The position numbers and the translations under genes are program-made. Below, piece by piece: positions 1 through 12,600 of a stretch of 64,000 nucleotides of DNA. Location: the NCBI GenBank assembly GCA_036850595.1, contig CM072152.1, forward strand, positions 12,853,640 through 12,917,639, written 5' to 3'. The notes under the pieces are model-generated. The model had not been told where the DNA came from. It did not search any database and saw nothing but the letters and a program-made list of their open reading frames with translations. Position 1 is the stretch's first letter. Each line of letters starts with the position of its first letter. The DNA comes from Rhyacichthys aspro (taxonomy: Eukaryota > Chordata > Actinopteri > Gobiiformes > Rhyacichthyidae).

Positions 1-3000
1 GTGTCCAGCAGAGATGTCCAGCTTCACTGAGCTCAGAGATAGCTTTCTTTCTTTCCAACAGACCTAGAGAAATAATCATAAGATGCGTAAATGTTGTTAT
101 TCTAAGTACTTTTAGAGAATAACAGAGTCCCCTGATGGTCCTGACACCATGTCATTGATGCACAATGTACAATATTTGTATGTGATTAGGGAGGTGGACT
201 GTTCTAATCACTCAGCTTTAAGCCAATATTTTCAGTGGCAGTGGCAATATCATGTGAAATTCTTTTTATTCAAGTTTAAATTAATTGCTTTTAGTCGTTT
301 TGGTAAGCCTTGAGAGATACACTTTAGCCTTGGCTCTAAAATATAATGCCACTCCTCTTAAGAAACAGTAAGAAGCTTATTACAACGTTTATCTATTCTG
401 TGTCAGACAATGTGATATTACTATATTAATATTACAGAGATATGAGAGGTATTATGAGCAATGTATAAGATATAGAGTTTGCGTGTTCTTCCTGCATTTA
501 TATTGACCTAGTCTACTTTTTAAAATAATATATACTAAGGTGAAGGCAAGTTGAGAGCAGATGAAACACAAGATTAAAAAGAAAACAGTTTGGTTCAATA
601 GCATATATTGAAATATTTTAGAGTAATATAAAATTAGATTATATAACATACTATTTCATATATACAATATAATGAGATAAGATGAAATAGTAATATATAG
701 TGTAGATGTGAAAATAGATAAAAGGCATAATAGAAGAGGAGATTGAAGCTGACATGGATGCTGCGCCTGGAGTAAGATGAGATGAAAGTGAGACCTAATG
801 AGATATGATACCACAAAACAAGTCAAAGTTAGTCTGGAATATTGCATTTCTTTTTATGCTTTCACACAAACAAAACAAAAATATACTGTGCCTAAATGGC
901 GATTCAAACAAGGCAAGTCATTTCCTAATTGCAGCCGTCAACAACCACTTCACATTGCACGGTTTTTGGCACTGTAGACGTCGTTGCACTCTGCTGCAGA
1001 AGCCGAGACCCTTCGCTGTCAGTGCTGCAGACAGACAAACAAACAACTCCTGCAGTGCAAATCCACCACCATGAGTAATAAATTAAATACTCCGTGCCAT
1101 CTCACGTTGCACTTGGAGTAAAATGTTGCTCAATGAATGGTCACTCTCCTCCAAATAAACACTGCATCTGTGGTTATAACGAGTGAAGATTAAACTACTC
1201 TAATCTGTCACATATTTAGGATGACTCCGGGCACTGATGATTTTCTCAGTAACGCTGTCTTAATATTAGAACCGAGGTGAGGAAGTGATTAAGGTGTTGA
1301 TATAGAGAGTGTTTTGGTGTGTCTGTGGGAGCAGATGGGGCCTCTCTGGTCGCAAAGACTAGGGCGCAGTCCAAATTAATGGTGCGATCAAAAACAGCCT
1401 ATTAGACATGCAAAGTAGGCCAAAATGGATTTCGAGGTCCAGAGGAAGTGCCTCTCAAAACCTTAAAGAAATTTCAAATGCGAACATGAAACATCCAGAG
1501 CATATTTTGCACCTATTATTTACCACACCTCTTAAACGGGAACAGAAATGGAGCATTGTCAGCCCGTGCAGGCGTAAAACTTCAGGTGTTGCTCATAGCT
1601 CTAAAGTATCATCTTCTAGTAGCTATCAGCCTTTGATCACATCGTTAGAAGTATCTTAATGTAGGAACGGCTGTCACTCTGAGCAGCCACTTTGCTCCCC
1701 GGCGCAATATTCCCTCTGAAAGACAAGTTTTTAAAGGAAAAAAAGACGGTTTTCTTTACTCAGCTTTGAACCACCATCTGAAGCATTACTGTTCTCGCTT
1801 GAAGAACAGAGAGGATTTCACCAACGTTACCACAGAGACGCATGGGTTCTTATTGTCTTGTCCGAACACTGCTAATGTGTAATGGGTGACTCAGAGCGAA
1901 GTGGCTTCCAGCGACAGTGGTGACTGGTGTTCGGAGTTGTACAGTGCACGCTAAAATGCTGTAACTCGGGGAGATGCATGAGAATAAGAGAATGGAGGTT
2001 GGTGGGGTTGAGGGCAGGTTGAGGTTGTCGAATAGTTGGCTGTACACGGCAGGGCTTTTCAGTTGCACTCAGTCTAATTAGTATGAATAAACGAGCCAAG
2101 GAGAGCCTGAATGCAGCAAAAACGGAATTCAGAGAGTACTTTTAAATAGACTGCATTACTTCTCCAATACTGTATACTTATTCAATGAAAGATTAAGAAG
2201 TAATACTTTCCTCACTAAATGAACACAACGCAGTTAATATTTACCACTTCTTGTCATGATATTGTCCCAGTGAGGCACAGTTTATCCTTCCATCTGCACA
2301 TCTCAGAGGAGGCCAACACAAATCAGTGCTTCATCCCAATCAAACTAAACAACAACATCCAAGAAACTCAAGGCTTTCTTATTTATACTTTCAAATAATA
2401 ATAAGAAAAAAGATTTATTTGAAGTTGTTCAGTTGAACGTGTCACATACTTTGCCAAAGTTCATTTGCAAAGCCTGTCATTCCAGTTTTGGGTTTAGCGA
2501 TTACCTAAGTTCTTTCTCATTTGATGCCGAACCAAATAAAAGAAAGAAAAGCAATAAAAAGAATGTCAGGGAAGTACATGACCTTTGAGACTTCACTACT
2601 TTACTGTATATAGCTCCATCTGGTTGTTAAAAATGTAAGAAGAGCCCTAGACAAAATCATTTAGAGCTTATCCAAATAAATGACTGCGAACAAAGAAGCA
2701 GTGCACGGCCACCTCCTGAGCAGTTTCCCTGTGTGAAAGGTGTAGGTCAAAAGAACACACTCTAATCTTTGCAGTGCAGTGTAACATACAATCATTAATG
2801 CATCTATGTCTATGATTATTCCACAAAAGATCCTAGAATCAATGCAAAATCCACTGTTGAGTAATTATTTGAATGAATGTCTGAGTTTTGCAAGTGAAAC
2901 CTAGACTAAATGCCTTTTGAGTGGATGCTTGTTAGATATCTGTGACAGTGGTAGTAAACTTGACATACAGGTAAGGACACATCAATTTAAAGAACATATC

Positions 3001-5990
3001 ATTAAATGTTTTAAGTTTGTGTTGCGTTACTACACTCGCTCACACAAAATTGAAGGAGGATACTACATGCGTTACTTTTTCCTGGAGAAATGGAGCTCAA
3101 GTCAATGCAAATGTGATCAAATGTAACTACCATTCAGTCTTGATTTTTGAAGACTCGCTGTGTGGAAAAAATGAGTTAAATACCTTACCTGTTTGCAGCT
3201 CTAGATGTATTTTCCTGCCGTCCCCTTCACAAGCTGTGCGTCTTTGTGAAAGAGAAGGTTCATGTGGCGAGCAGCGTCCAGATGTTGCTCACTTTGGGCA
3301 TGTTTGCCAGGCTGCCGTCTGTCGGTATCTGTCCTTGGTTCTGAAGTGCTGCTCACATGGGCGAGTCTCACTCAAACAAACTCAAACTTCTGCTGGCTTG
3401 CACCCACCTAATGCAAAGTCTACGAAGCGTGGCTAAACGACAATCTATCAGCCCAACTGCCCAAGCGCTTCTCGTGCACAGTCTACCAATAAAGGCGAGA
3501 ACTAAACGCACAACAATTGCGATTACGCGTTTTGGCTTGGATTTCTCACTGACTTGGTTCTCGCAAGTGAATCAGATGAAGTTCAAAGAGGAGCTTCAGA
3601 GAAATCCCGTTGTAGTCTGATCACACAGGCGCGCTCACGCAGCCAGTCTCTCTCGTGCGCCACAGCTCCAGATTAATGAGAGCCGGAGCTGTGGTGTCGC
3701 CTCTTCACTCGCCACACAGCGTTTGTTCACAAGGTAGCGATGGGAGTTACAGCAGCGACCGCAAAATAATGAAACCAATAATAAGCGCAGAAACATTCCT
3801 TGCAGCACTCATTTCCGCCACATTTCCATCTGTGTCAGGTTTTCATGGTGTCAGTTTAACTTTTAACGCTGACCCCCATTAAAAATCTTCCCAAAAACAT
3901 CATTTTAAACTTGCATCACAAAGAAACGTGTTTTTTCCTCAGTGAAGCCAATCTCTCCATTCACCTCCATCTCATTAAAACTCAATCGCTCTCCAGTTGA
4001 GTGGCACTTCACAAACTCAATAGAATAGATCACGTTTGTTTTTGGATTCACAGAGGAAAGAGAAAGATTATTTATTATGACATTTATTTCACAGCTAAGC
4101 GAGGTATTCACACTTTCCTTCATGAAAAGAATATTTCCTCTAACTATATTACATCAGCAGCATAGTTAGTGGCATAATGAGAAAGCACTCTGAAATTGTG
4201 AAAAGCCATGCTGCACTCGAGCTTGTTTTGGGTCTAACTGTGGGCCATAGCTGCATAAAACAAACCATCTCAATTAGATTTAAGTGGAGTGTGCAGATAG
4301 TCAGGGAAGCTAAGCACACTTGTGCAAATGCTTGCAATATACAAAACACATCTCTGCATCCTCTCAAACCTTTCCACAATAACAATACTTACTTTTCAGT
4401 TACGGTTTGGGGACAAAAAAAACTTTTTCCCTCTGTACAGTGGCAATTAAAATGACGAGCAGCTCCTGCTTGTTGCATAATTCCTAAGGCTAACACAAAG
4501 GGACCAATTTTCTCCTGGAATAGAATAGTGGTTTATATTACAATAGTTCAGTGCTTGTGGGTGGAATGCACAGTTTAGATAGGAACATGCCAATTAATGT
4601 CGAGTGAAATTATAGGGGACAGAAACAAAGTGTTCAGACTGTGGTCAGCCTTTATCAGCCTTACTGCTGCTTTCTTTTTGTGTCACCTGGACGACAAAAT
4701 GTCATTTGAATTCAACCTACAGTGTACAAACATGAAGACATTTTACAGCAACTAGCCCCAGGTCTATGTATGTGCTTAGAATACATTTAAAGGAAAGTGG
4801 GCAAATCTTTTTTAGTAAGCGTGCTCTCACTAACTGAGTCAACTTCCTGTGTAAAAACACAACCACAACAATGCATATGTTTTCCAGTGGCCTTCCTGTG
4901 CATTATTATAGATGTGTTACCATCAAAAAAACAAAAAGCAGTGAATCATTTTAGTTTCATGGTTCTAAAGCTGATGATCTGTAGCAATGACCTCAGTTTG
5001 TCCTTAATTAAGTCAAAAGATCTACAGATCTACTCACAAGGCTCAACTTTCTCAGGTACAACTCTTATATGGATACTTGGCAATACTTTCACAGTACTAA
5101 CACATGAAGTACCTAACCCCATGCTCTTTGACCCTCGGGAGCTTTTATAATTACACCTACACGCAAGCATTTCTTGGCTTCTCTACTTTTGAAGCTCATT
5201 TATCTCATTTAAATGTTATCTGTTGGGATCCTAAACCTATTTAAGCGCTAATCAGCATTTAGATTAAAAATGTAAACAAAGTGTACTGTATAGATCATTT
5301 TATTTGCTGAGCATTTGTCACCATTCTGCAGACTGAGGCAAATAGGGTGAATTAATAGTTAAGTGTAAAAGGGATGGAGCTTGAAGAAGAAGAATGCCTA
5401 AGTTTGCCTAAGATTTCTCAAACAATGTGGATTAGTGAACCTTTTTGGGAAACTTTTGAATGGCTTTATGTATTGTTATTGACAGATATGAACCCATACA
5501 GGGCCTGGTATATTACGCCTTCTGTTGTTTTCACAGGCTCAGTTGTCTATGATGGCTGCTGTCTGGCTGTGAGGAGCTCAGTGTGACCCTGTTGTTTTTG
5601 GAAGATAAAGGATATGGATAATACTGGCCCTACTATAGAGGCTGCGGGTCATCAGGTGGTCTTTGGAGTGCAGCTGCAATGGTTATTTCGCAGAGAAAGA
5701 GAACAAAGGCAGAACAAAAGGTTAAGTGAAAAACAATGCACAAGTCAGGCAAAATGATGACAGATGGAACAAAGCGACGACAAAACAAGAGAGAGTCGAA
5801 AGAAAATAAAGAGATGGAGCAGCAAACAAATGGGATGATTGCGGAGGAAGTGTAAACACAAGGCAACGGCGAAATGAATATTAATGGTCACTCGTCTTGT
5901 CATGTTGCCCCTTGACTGATCGTGATGGCGGGCTGCGGGAGGTGTTCAGGTTGAATACAGGAGCAAGATAATTACGCAGTCATTCACAGG
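1..5990. other. intergenic DNA, no recognisable gene
   Basis: AT-rich DNA downstream of the tex264 3' end. The open frames here are short (the longest is about 139 codons near 3017-3436), have no recognisable protein similarity and no convincing exon structure. A somewhat more GC-rich patch lies around 3,200-3,740, and a purine-rich patch around 690-800. I recognise no transposon protein, tRNA or structural RNA. Conserved noncoding enhancers could be present but cannot be detected from one sequence. Confidence 0.6.
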
Positions 5991-5992
5991 CT

Positions 5993-6652
5993 TTTATTTT
6001 TCAACACAGGTATCGCAAAAAGGAGCTTTGAGATAAAACACTTTTTCCACAACAAACCTCTTCAGCCAAACATGAAATGTAAAAACAGACTTTCCTAAAG
6101 TTGATGCAGGGAAGTCAGCGCCTCAGGATACAATTACCCCTTTGTTGTGAATTATATATAAAAAATATGTGTATTGTGTATTACAAATGGCAGCTTTTGC
6201 ATAAAAAAATAAAAACAGATTTTAGCACCATGTGTAAAATGTCTCAAGAAACTCAAGAAAGTCCCTGAATGTCATTTCAAGTAAACACTGTGCCAACACA
6301 ATTCCAGTGCACTGCCACTTGCTGAGCTCTGTCAAGTAAAACAATACAGTTACGAATAAAACTAATACTATACGTTAAAATGCATTTTATTGACTCCCAC
6401 AGGCCCTTGTTAAGCAGACTAAATATGAGCATTAGGTCTTTTAGCGACAATGAAAATAATCCCTAAAATAAACAGTTGTAATTAGGAGGATATTTTGATT
6501 TATTAAAGCATAGAGGCATAAACCAGCTTTCTTAATGCACCACCGCGATGAACATGGCTATTTATCTTTTGGACATCAGCATAGACTAAAAGAGCCCTCC
6601 TGAGATATATGATCATTGACATTAAAACCTCTGATGACTGTTTCACCGTCTT
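5993..6652 (-). other. tex264: tex264 3' UTR region with candidate poly(A) signals
   Basis: This stretch follows the tex264 stop codon on the minus strand. AATAAA hexamers on the minus strand occur at 6499-6504, 6386-6391 and 5993-5998. Which one is used cannot be decided from sequence; the 3' UTR is therefore about 150 to 660 nt. Confidence 0.45.
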
Positions 6653-9600
6653 TCACTCCTCTTCTCCAACAACACCCCACAGTTCCTGAGTGGAGACCGC
6701 GTGGCTTTTCTGGTCGGATTCGTCGTGACTAAACGTCTCCTCCGTCTTCTCCGGCTTGTGTTGTCCACCAGAGATGTCCCGGTCCAATCCTTTCGACGAC
6801 GACTCTGCTCCCGAGCTTCTGCCCCTGCGCCGTGCGTCATCTTGGTCCCACACCGGCCCAGAGTAGAGGGAGGGTGTCATGGGGGATGACTCTCTGCTGT
6901 CAGAAAGGAGAACCCCACTTCCAAAGCTGTATTCACTGTTTGACTCTGCGCCTACAGCAGGGAGAAGACAAAGGGATCAGGACTACTGCAGACAAACACC
7001 AAAACTTTACAGGGCTCACGTTTAACCGAATCGCCACAATACGTGTACACATAAATGGAAATAATGCATACATACTGAATACGATACTGAATATATTTGC
7101 ATTTGTGTAGTTTATTCCAGATTGCGTTAATGAGTAAAGCCAACAAGAATAACACTTGTAAAGATGCCTGATAACTACTTTGCTTCAGCGTGAAAAATGA
7201 AGGAAATGTAGTGCTTCTTGCTTATCTCACTTTTTGCTGTATGTTAATGAACTATGGGGAACTGGCATTAACACCTTGTGCTGTGACTGTGACTTCAACT
7301 CAGAACTCAAAATAGGCTCAGAAATGTTGCTAATTAGAAACTCCCACAAGCTAAAGGTCTTCAGCTCCTTTAATTGGATGGGATCATGTCCAAACACATG
7401 ACTCCCCTGTATTTATTTTTTTTATTTTTTTAATTTGTGCTTTGCCCGTTAATAGGATCAATTTCTTACCTGTGCACGCCATTCTGTTGACCTTTTTGCT
7501 TTCGTGAGGCTCGGACTGTGTTCACATCCAGTTCTCAGCAAATCAATATCTCCATACTTTGAGCCAGCAATAATTAACAGTACAACTCATAATACACATT
7601 CAAGGTCTAGGTCACATATGAAAGTGTCAGAAGGATGTTATTGTGGACAGCTTCAAGGGGACAGAGGTTAAGTAGCAGCATGTAGATTAATGACCTACAC
7701 AACTTAAACAATTCAGTAAACAATGGACTTCAGACATGAACAGAAAACTTTAGGGAACAGCTATCACTATTTACGAAAAATTGAAGTCACAAGCTCTACC
7801 TCTAATTAATACTTTTTCAGTCATCCAGTGTGGAGTGGAGAAACATTTTTCACATTTGGTGTAATGCCTTAAGCTGAGCAAGATTTTAAGCAGCCAATGG
7901 AGACGAAAATCCCATTTAGGTATGAATAGACATCAATGATATCTTCTTTTTTTTCCCCCAGAAAATTGCTTGAATTTGGCAGTGGTTTAGTAGCGCTGCA
8001 GGGCATTAGCTCTATTTCCTTATAACCGACATGGGAATTAAACAGAGGAGAATGTAAGTGTGGTAAGATGCAACAGACTCAAAAGATGGATGTATATTTC
8101 ATCATCATTTCAACATCAAATCCTGTCAGGTAATCAATGTGTACTGACTACTGAACAAACATTAAACTGTGTTAATACTGGATTTGTACAGTACAAAACC
8201 TACTTGTGCAACATGTAGTGCCAGCTGCATGCTCGTCATTGATGGGCGGCTGAAGAGACAGGGTAGAATAAGACTGCACTGAAGAGGACCTATAGCCTCT
8301 GTAATTACAAAGGACTTGTTTCCTCAGCCTGATGGAGGGGCTTAAGACAGGGATGTGATAGATTATACAATGTACAGCCTGGAAAGCTTTGGAGCCAACT
8401 CTGATACACTCTAAATACTGACTCAGTGCATTGTTGGCAATACATTTCTACCTCAGAGAATGTCCTTCAGATGCATTTATTCAAACATACTGTAGGTAGC
8501 TTGTTGAAGTCATATTTAAGATTAACATGGAAATAGTGATTGCAAAAAGCTGCTTAGTGTTTATGAAAAAAAATGCAAAGATTTATATTAAAAAAGTTTT
8601 CAGAGTCGGAGCTAATTAGTGAATGATTTTCATACAGTTTCCTCCAGTTTCTGCTTAAGTGAAATACTAAAAAGCCTGTAGAACGTATAGAAAATGCAGT
8701 TTCATTCCCTGTTGATGAGATTTGACTTGAGTTTCTTTAGGACGCCTTGACTTTACGTTGTTTTAACTGACTTACAGTAATGCTTTTAATAAAATTCTCC
8801 TTAACTGTAGCTGCACACCTACTTGTCTGTTAGTCTCCATCTTTTGCCTGATGTCTGACAAAAGTGAGGAGCTCTTTGAGCGGAGGCCGGGGGTTGATAT
8901 GGTCACTGGAACACAATTGGTATTTGGAGGAGTTCGAGATCGCTGGTGAGAGAGCCGAGCAACAGACCAAAGCAGCCTCTTGTGTCCCAAATGGTCCAGT
9001 GACCTTGGTAAAGTTGATCTCAGTATGACAGCAGCATGGCTACCTGTCACATTATCATTCACAGCTATGAACCCAAATGTCACATCCACTGCACCACAAC
9101 CAATCTCACACTGGATCTGTCACATATATGGAAAAATGTATGCTCCAGAAAATATATAAATAAGTGATCTCTTTACAGTCTGAAAGGGAGACATAGTGTG
9201 TGCACAAATAAAGGGAAAATGACAGTTGGTGTAATTGTCTAATAACAATTAAATCATTGAATAGTCTCTGTTCTGAAGAGATCCTTTCAAATGTCTGATA
9301 CAAAAAAATTGTTGTTGGTACATTTTTGTTTGTTTGTCTGTCCGCTAAGACCAGGGAGAAAGTAACAATATGTTGGCAGAACATATTTTTTGTATTTCTT
9401 TCCAATTTCTTTTCAAAATGGGCAACACACAGAAGCCCTCAAGCAAACTGAATGAAAATTGGCCAGTTTTAAATACTGCAAAATGTAATTAAATAGGTTT
9501 ATGCAAAATATCAAAATGAGCAATGTACCCTTCACTCTACTAACTCGCCAAGAACCAAACAGTAGAGCCATTGCCACAAACCCTGGTGATAAGTTGGTGC

Positions 9601-12600
9601 TATCAACAAATTATTTTCACACTACATGCCATCTCATGATGAGGCTTGCTTAATCGCTCTCAGTTCTCTACTGATTCCATGAAAATACTGCTTCAAAAGC
9701 TTTTGTGTCTCATGAGGATAAATTAGTGTCAAGTGGAATTACGCAATTTTAAGTACTCACGCATATGGCGTCTGCACGATTGTGGACAGGCTCCCATGGA
9801 GTGGCAGCACTATCCCATCACAAGCTGTTGTGTCTAGGCTTTTCATTAACACCTTGCGATGTGTCAATCACAGTTTTCATTTGCAAGGTTGCTCATAAAC
9901 AAAACAGCAGTTGGAAAAGGTCTGTGTCCCTTGGGTCCCACCAAGAGAGGAAGCACTGGATATATGTGGAGCTAATATTGCCTGAACAAGCTATTTTGCC
10001 ATGGCCACATAAAAACACCTGACCTTAGAAAAAAAACATCCACCTTATAATTATTTGTTAAAAGCTAGCTAAATTGCATTGACCAAGATGATGTGCACCT
10101 ATTTATTTAATATTAAAATAATCAAATTTTACTGTAAAGTAACAGAATGAGATTTAACTGCATGGCAGTGGCTAGATTTAAATTCTAATCTTTTCTGCAG
10201 ATTGTATATTTTATTTCTTTATTAAACAAGAAAAGAGATTAAAATGTTATGAATTACTTTCTGCAGATGTGAGTGAAAGTGGCTATACCGTATCTCCCTC
10301 TATTCATTCATGCTTCAGTAATCGTAATGATAAAGTGTATTTTCATGTTATGTGTGTACCGTACCTGAGACATCTGATTCACTGTGTGATTCCTCCTGAG
10401 TGGACAGCTGTCTTTCCACCTGCCGAACCTCAGGTACGTAGAAATCTCCCTGACGGGCCAAGGGTGCTATGAACTGGATCTGCCCTTCTCTGTAGATCTC
10501 TAGGAATGGGTGTGCACACAGTCTCCTTTCCTGGAAAAAAACCCCCCCAAAACATATTAGATTTACAGCAACTGACTGCTTTCACATTAGGGTTGTTCAA
10601 ATACCGTACATATCCATAAAGCTTGCAAATATGATTCAAACTTTCTTCAAGTGGGCACATGGCAAAATATGGAGTGTTGGATGAATTCTGAAGGTGCTAA
10701 CCTTGTCCATTTTCCTGTGTTAATTGATGCATGTTGTGCATATATGCACATGTATGAGATGGACATGAGCTGACATGCCTTTAATCAATGCCTGTAATTA
10801 ATGCCTTTAAAGTGCTTTTTTCAATCTTAAGAAAACGTAGTGTTAATGTGTGATAACCCCTGGTCCACTTCTGTATAAACCCTGCCTTCAGTCATACAGA
10901 TCTTCATTCCTTGTTCGTTCTTCTCTACTTCTACTGATCCTTCTCAGTCAGGCTCCTCACTCCTCAGAATGGGAAGTCTCACATGACAGAGACCACTCCA
11001 CTCTCCCTCATTAACCTTTCATACTACATGTTTTGATATTCTACTCATGCAGTGTCTAACTCTGTGCTTTCACATTTTCTGCATATGCTAAATGTCGAGC
11101 CACTGCACTATATTCTTAAATATTTGTCACATTGATTTCTACAGTCTGTTCATTCAACTTTAAGTACGTTTCATATTAACATTTAAACAATCTATTGCTT
11201 TGGATGCAGAACAGCAGTTTGTGACATTTCAATGAGACTAGTAAGGGGGAGCGGTTTACATTAATAGTAAAATAAGATGATCGTAATCAAGACCTCTTTA
11301 TTCATGCCTTATACTTTTGTTCATTTTTATTCCTTTCTTGAATCACATTAGCCTGAGCATTTCTGACATAAATCTAGAACTCTTCCAAATTCATGACAGA
11401 TCTCCAAGAGCTGAAACTCTTCACAACGTTAGAACATCGACTGACAGACTCCCATTGCAGTCGGCTGCTGTTCATGTAAAAGTAAAATAGAAGTGGTGAC
11501 AGCTAAGTGTGCAACAAAACTGTCACGCATATAGGATTAGGTGATGAGACGGAATAAAAAAAACAAAAAAACACAAAAGATAACTGCATCACAAGAAACA
11601 ACTTCTCTTCAAACTTTCACACCATCTGTCCCAACCTAATTATGACAGCCAGGCGTTGTTCTGGCTGCTTTCTGCAGGAACAACACTGTCAGTTTTAGTC
11701 TTTGCAGCAACATCAATTATTACTGCATCTATCCTCCACAAATGACACAATGAAGGGGGTGTCATTATTGGAGTGAGGCGAGTCAGACTCCTGCTTATTG
11801 CATATTGATGCGCCCGAATGCATGCGGACATACACAAAAGTTTAATTTTGATGTCGAGGCCCTATCAATAAATGATCAAATGTGAAAGAGGAATCTGTTG
11901 TCAGTACAATAGCAAACACAGATGGAATGGGCATTCATATTTTATAGGCAAGCCTGATTTGTTGAAAATAGTTTCTTAATCTCCCAGAGTACATTAAAGG
12001 TATAATATGCAGGATGTTTGTTAAAAATTTAATTAAAGCCACATTCCTGGAAATGTGCCATCTAACGGCCTCTAGTTACCCCATGACCGCCCCTTTTGTT
12101 TACTATACCAGCAAAGAACATAGACAAAGAGCATTTTGACTGACACAATACAGCAAAAGTACTTTTTGTTGCATGTTAGCTTGAGATTTTGAAAGGTTAC
12201 AATCTAAAAAGAAGAGAAAACAGACATTTGTTATAATAAGACATTTCCAGGTTGATTCCTTAACTTAAGTAGTGCAGTTTGTCAGCTACCACACCCGGTG
12301 CTATTTCACAGAGGAGTGCTATTTGCCATGTTTAATGCCAAGAGACCATCCAAAACAACTTAAGATATATATTTAATAGTCACACAATGGAAATCCCTTT
12401 TATTCCAAACCTATGGGCCTTTAGAACAATGTAGCAGTGAATGTACCTATGAGCCAACTTCTTGCTGCGTCTACTTTATCATTTTACTGCCAAAGTAAAC
12501 CTTGATGTGACTTTTACTCTCCAGAGGGTGCTAAAAGAGAAGAGTCGTGCAGTTTGTGATTTCAGACTTTCTCCCTTATTTTATCGGGTTAAACTCTTTT

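Noticed and set aside
3017..3436. 139-codon open frame on the plus strand
   Set aside because: No family likeness, no splice-consistent neighbours and biased composition; expected by chance.
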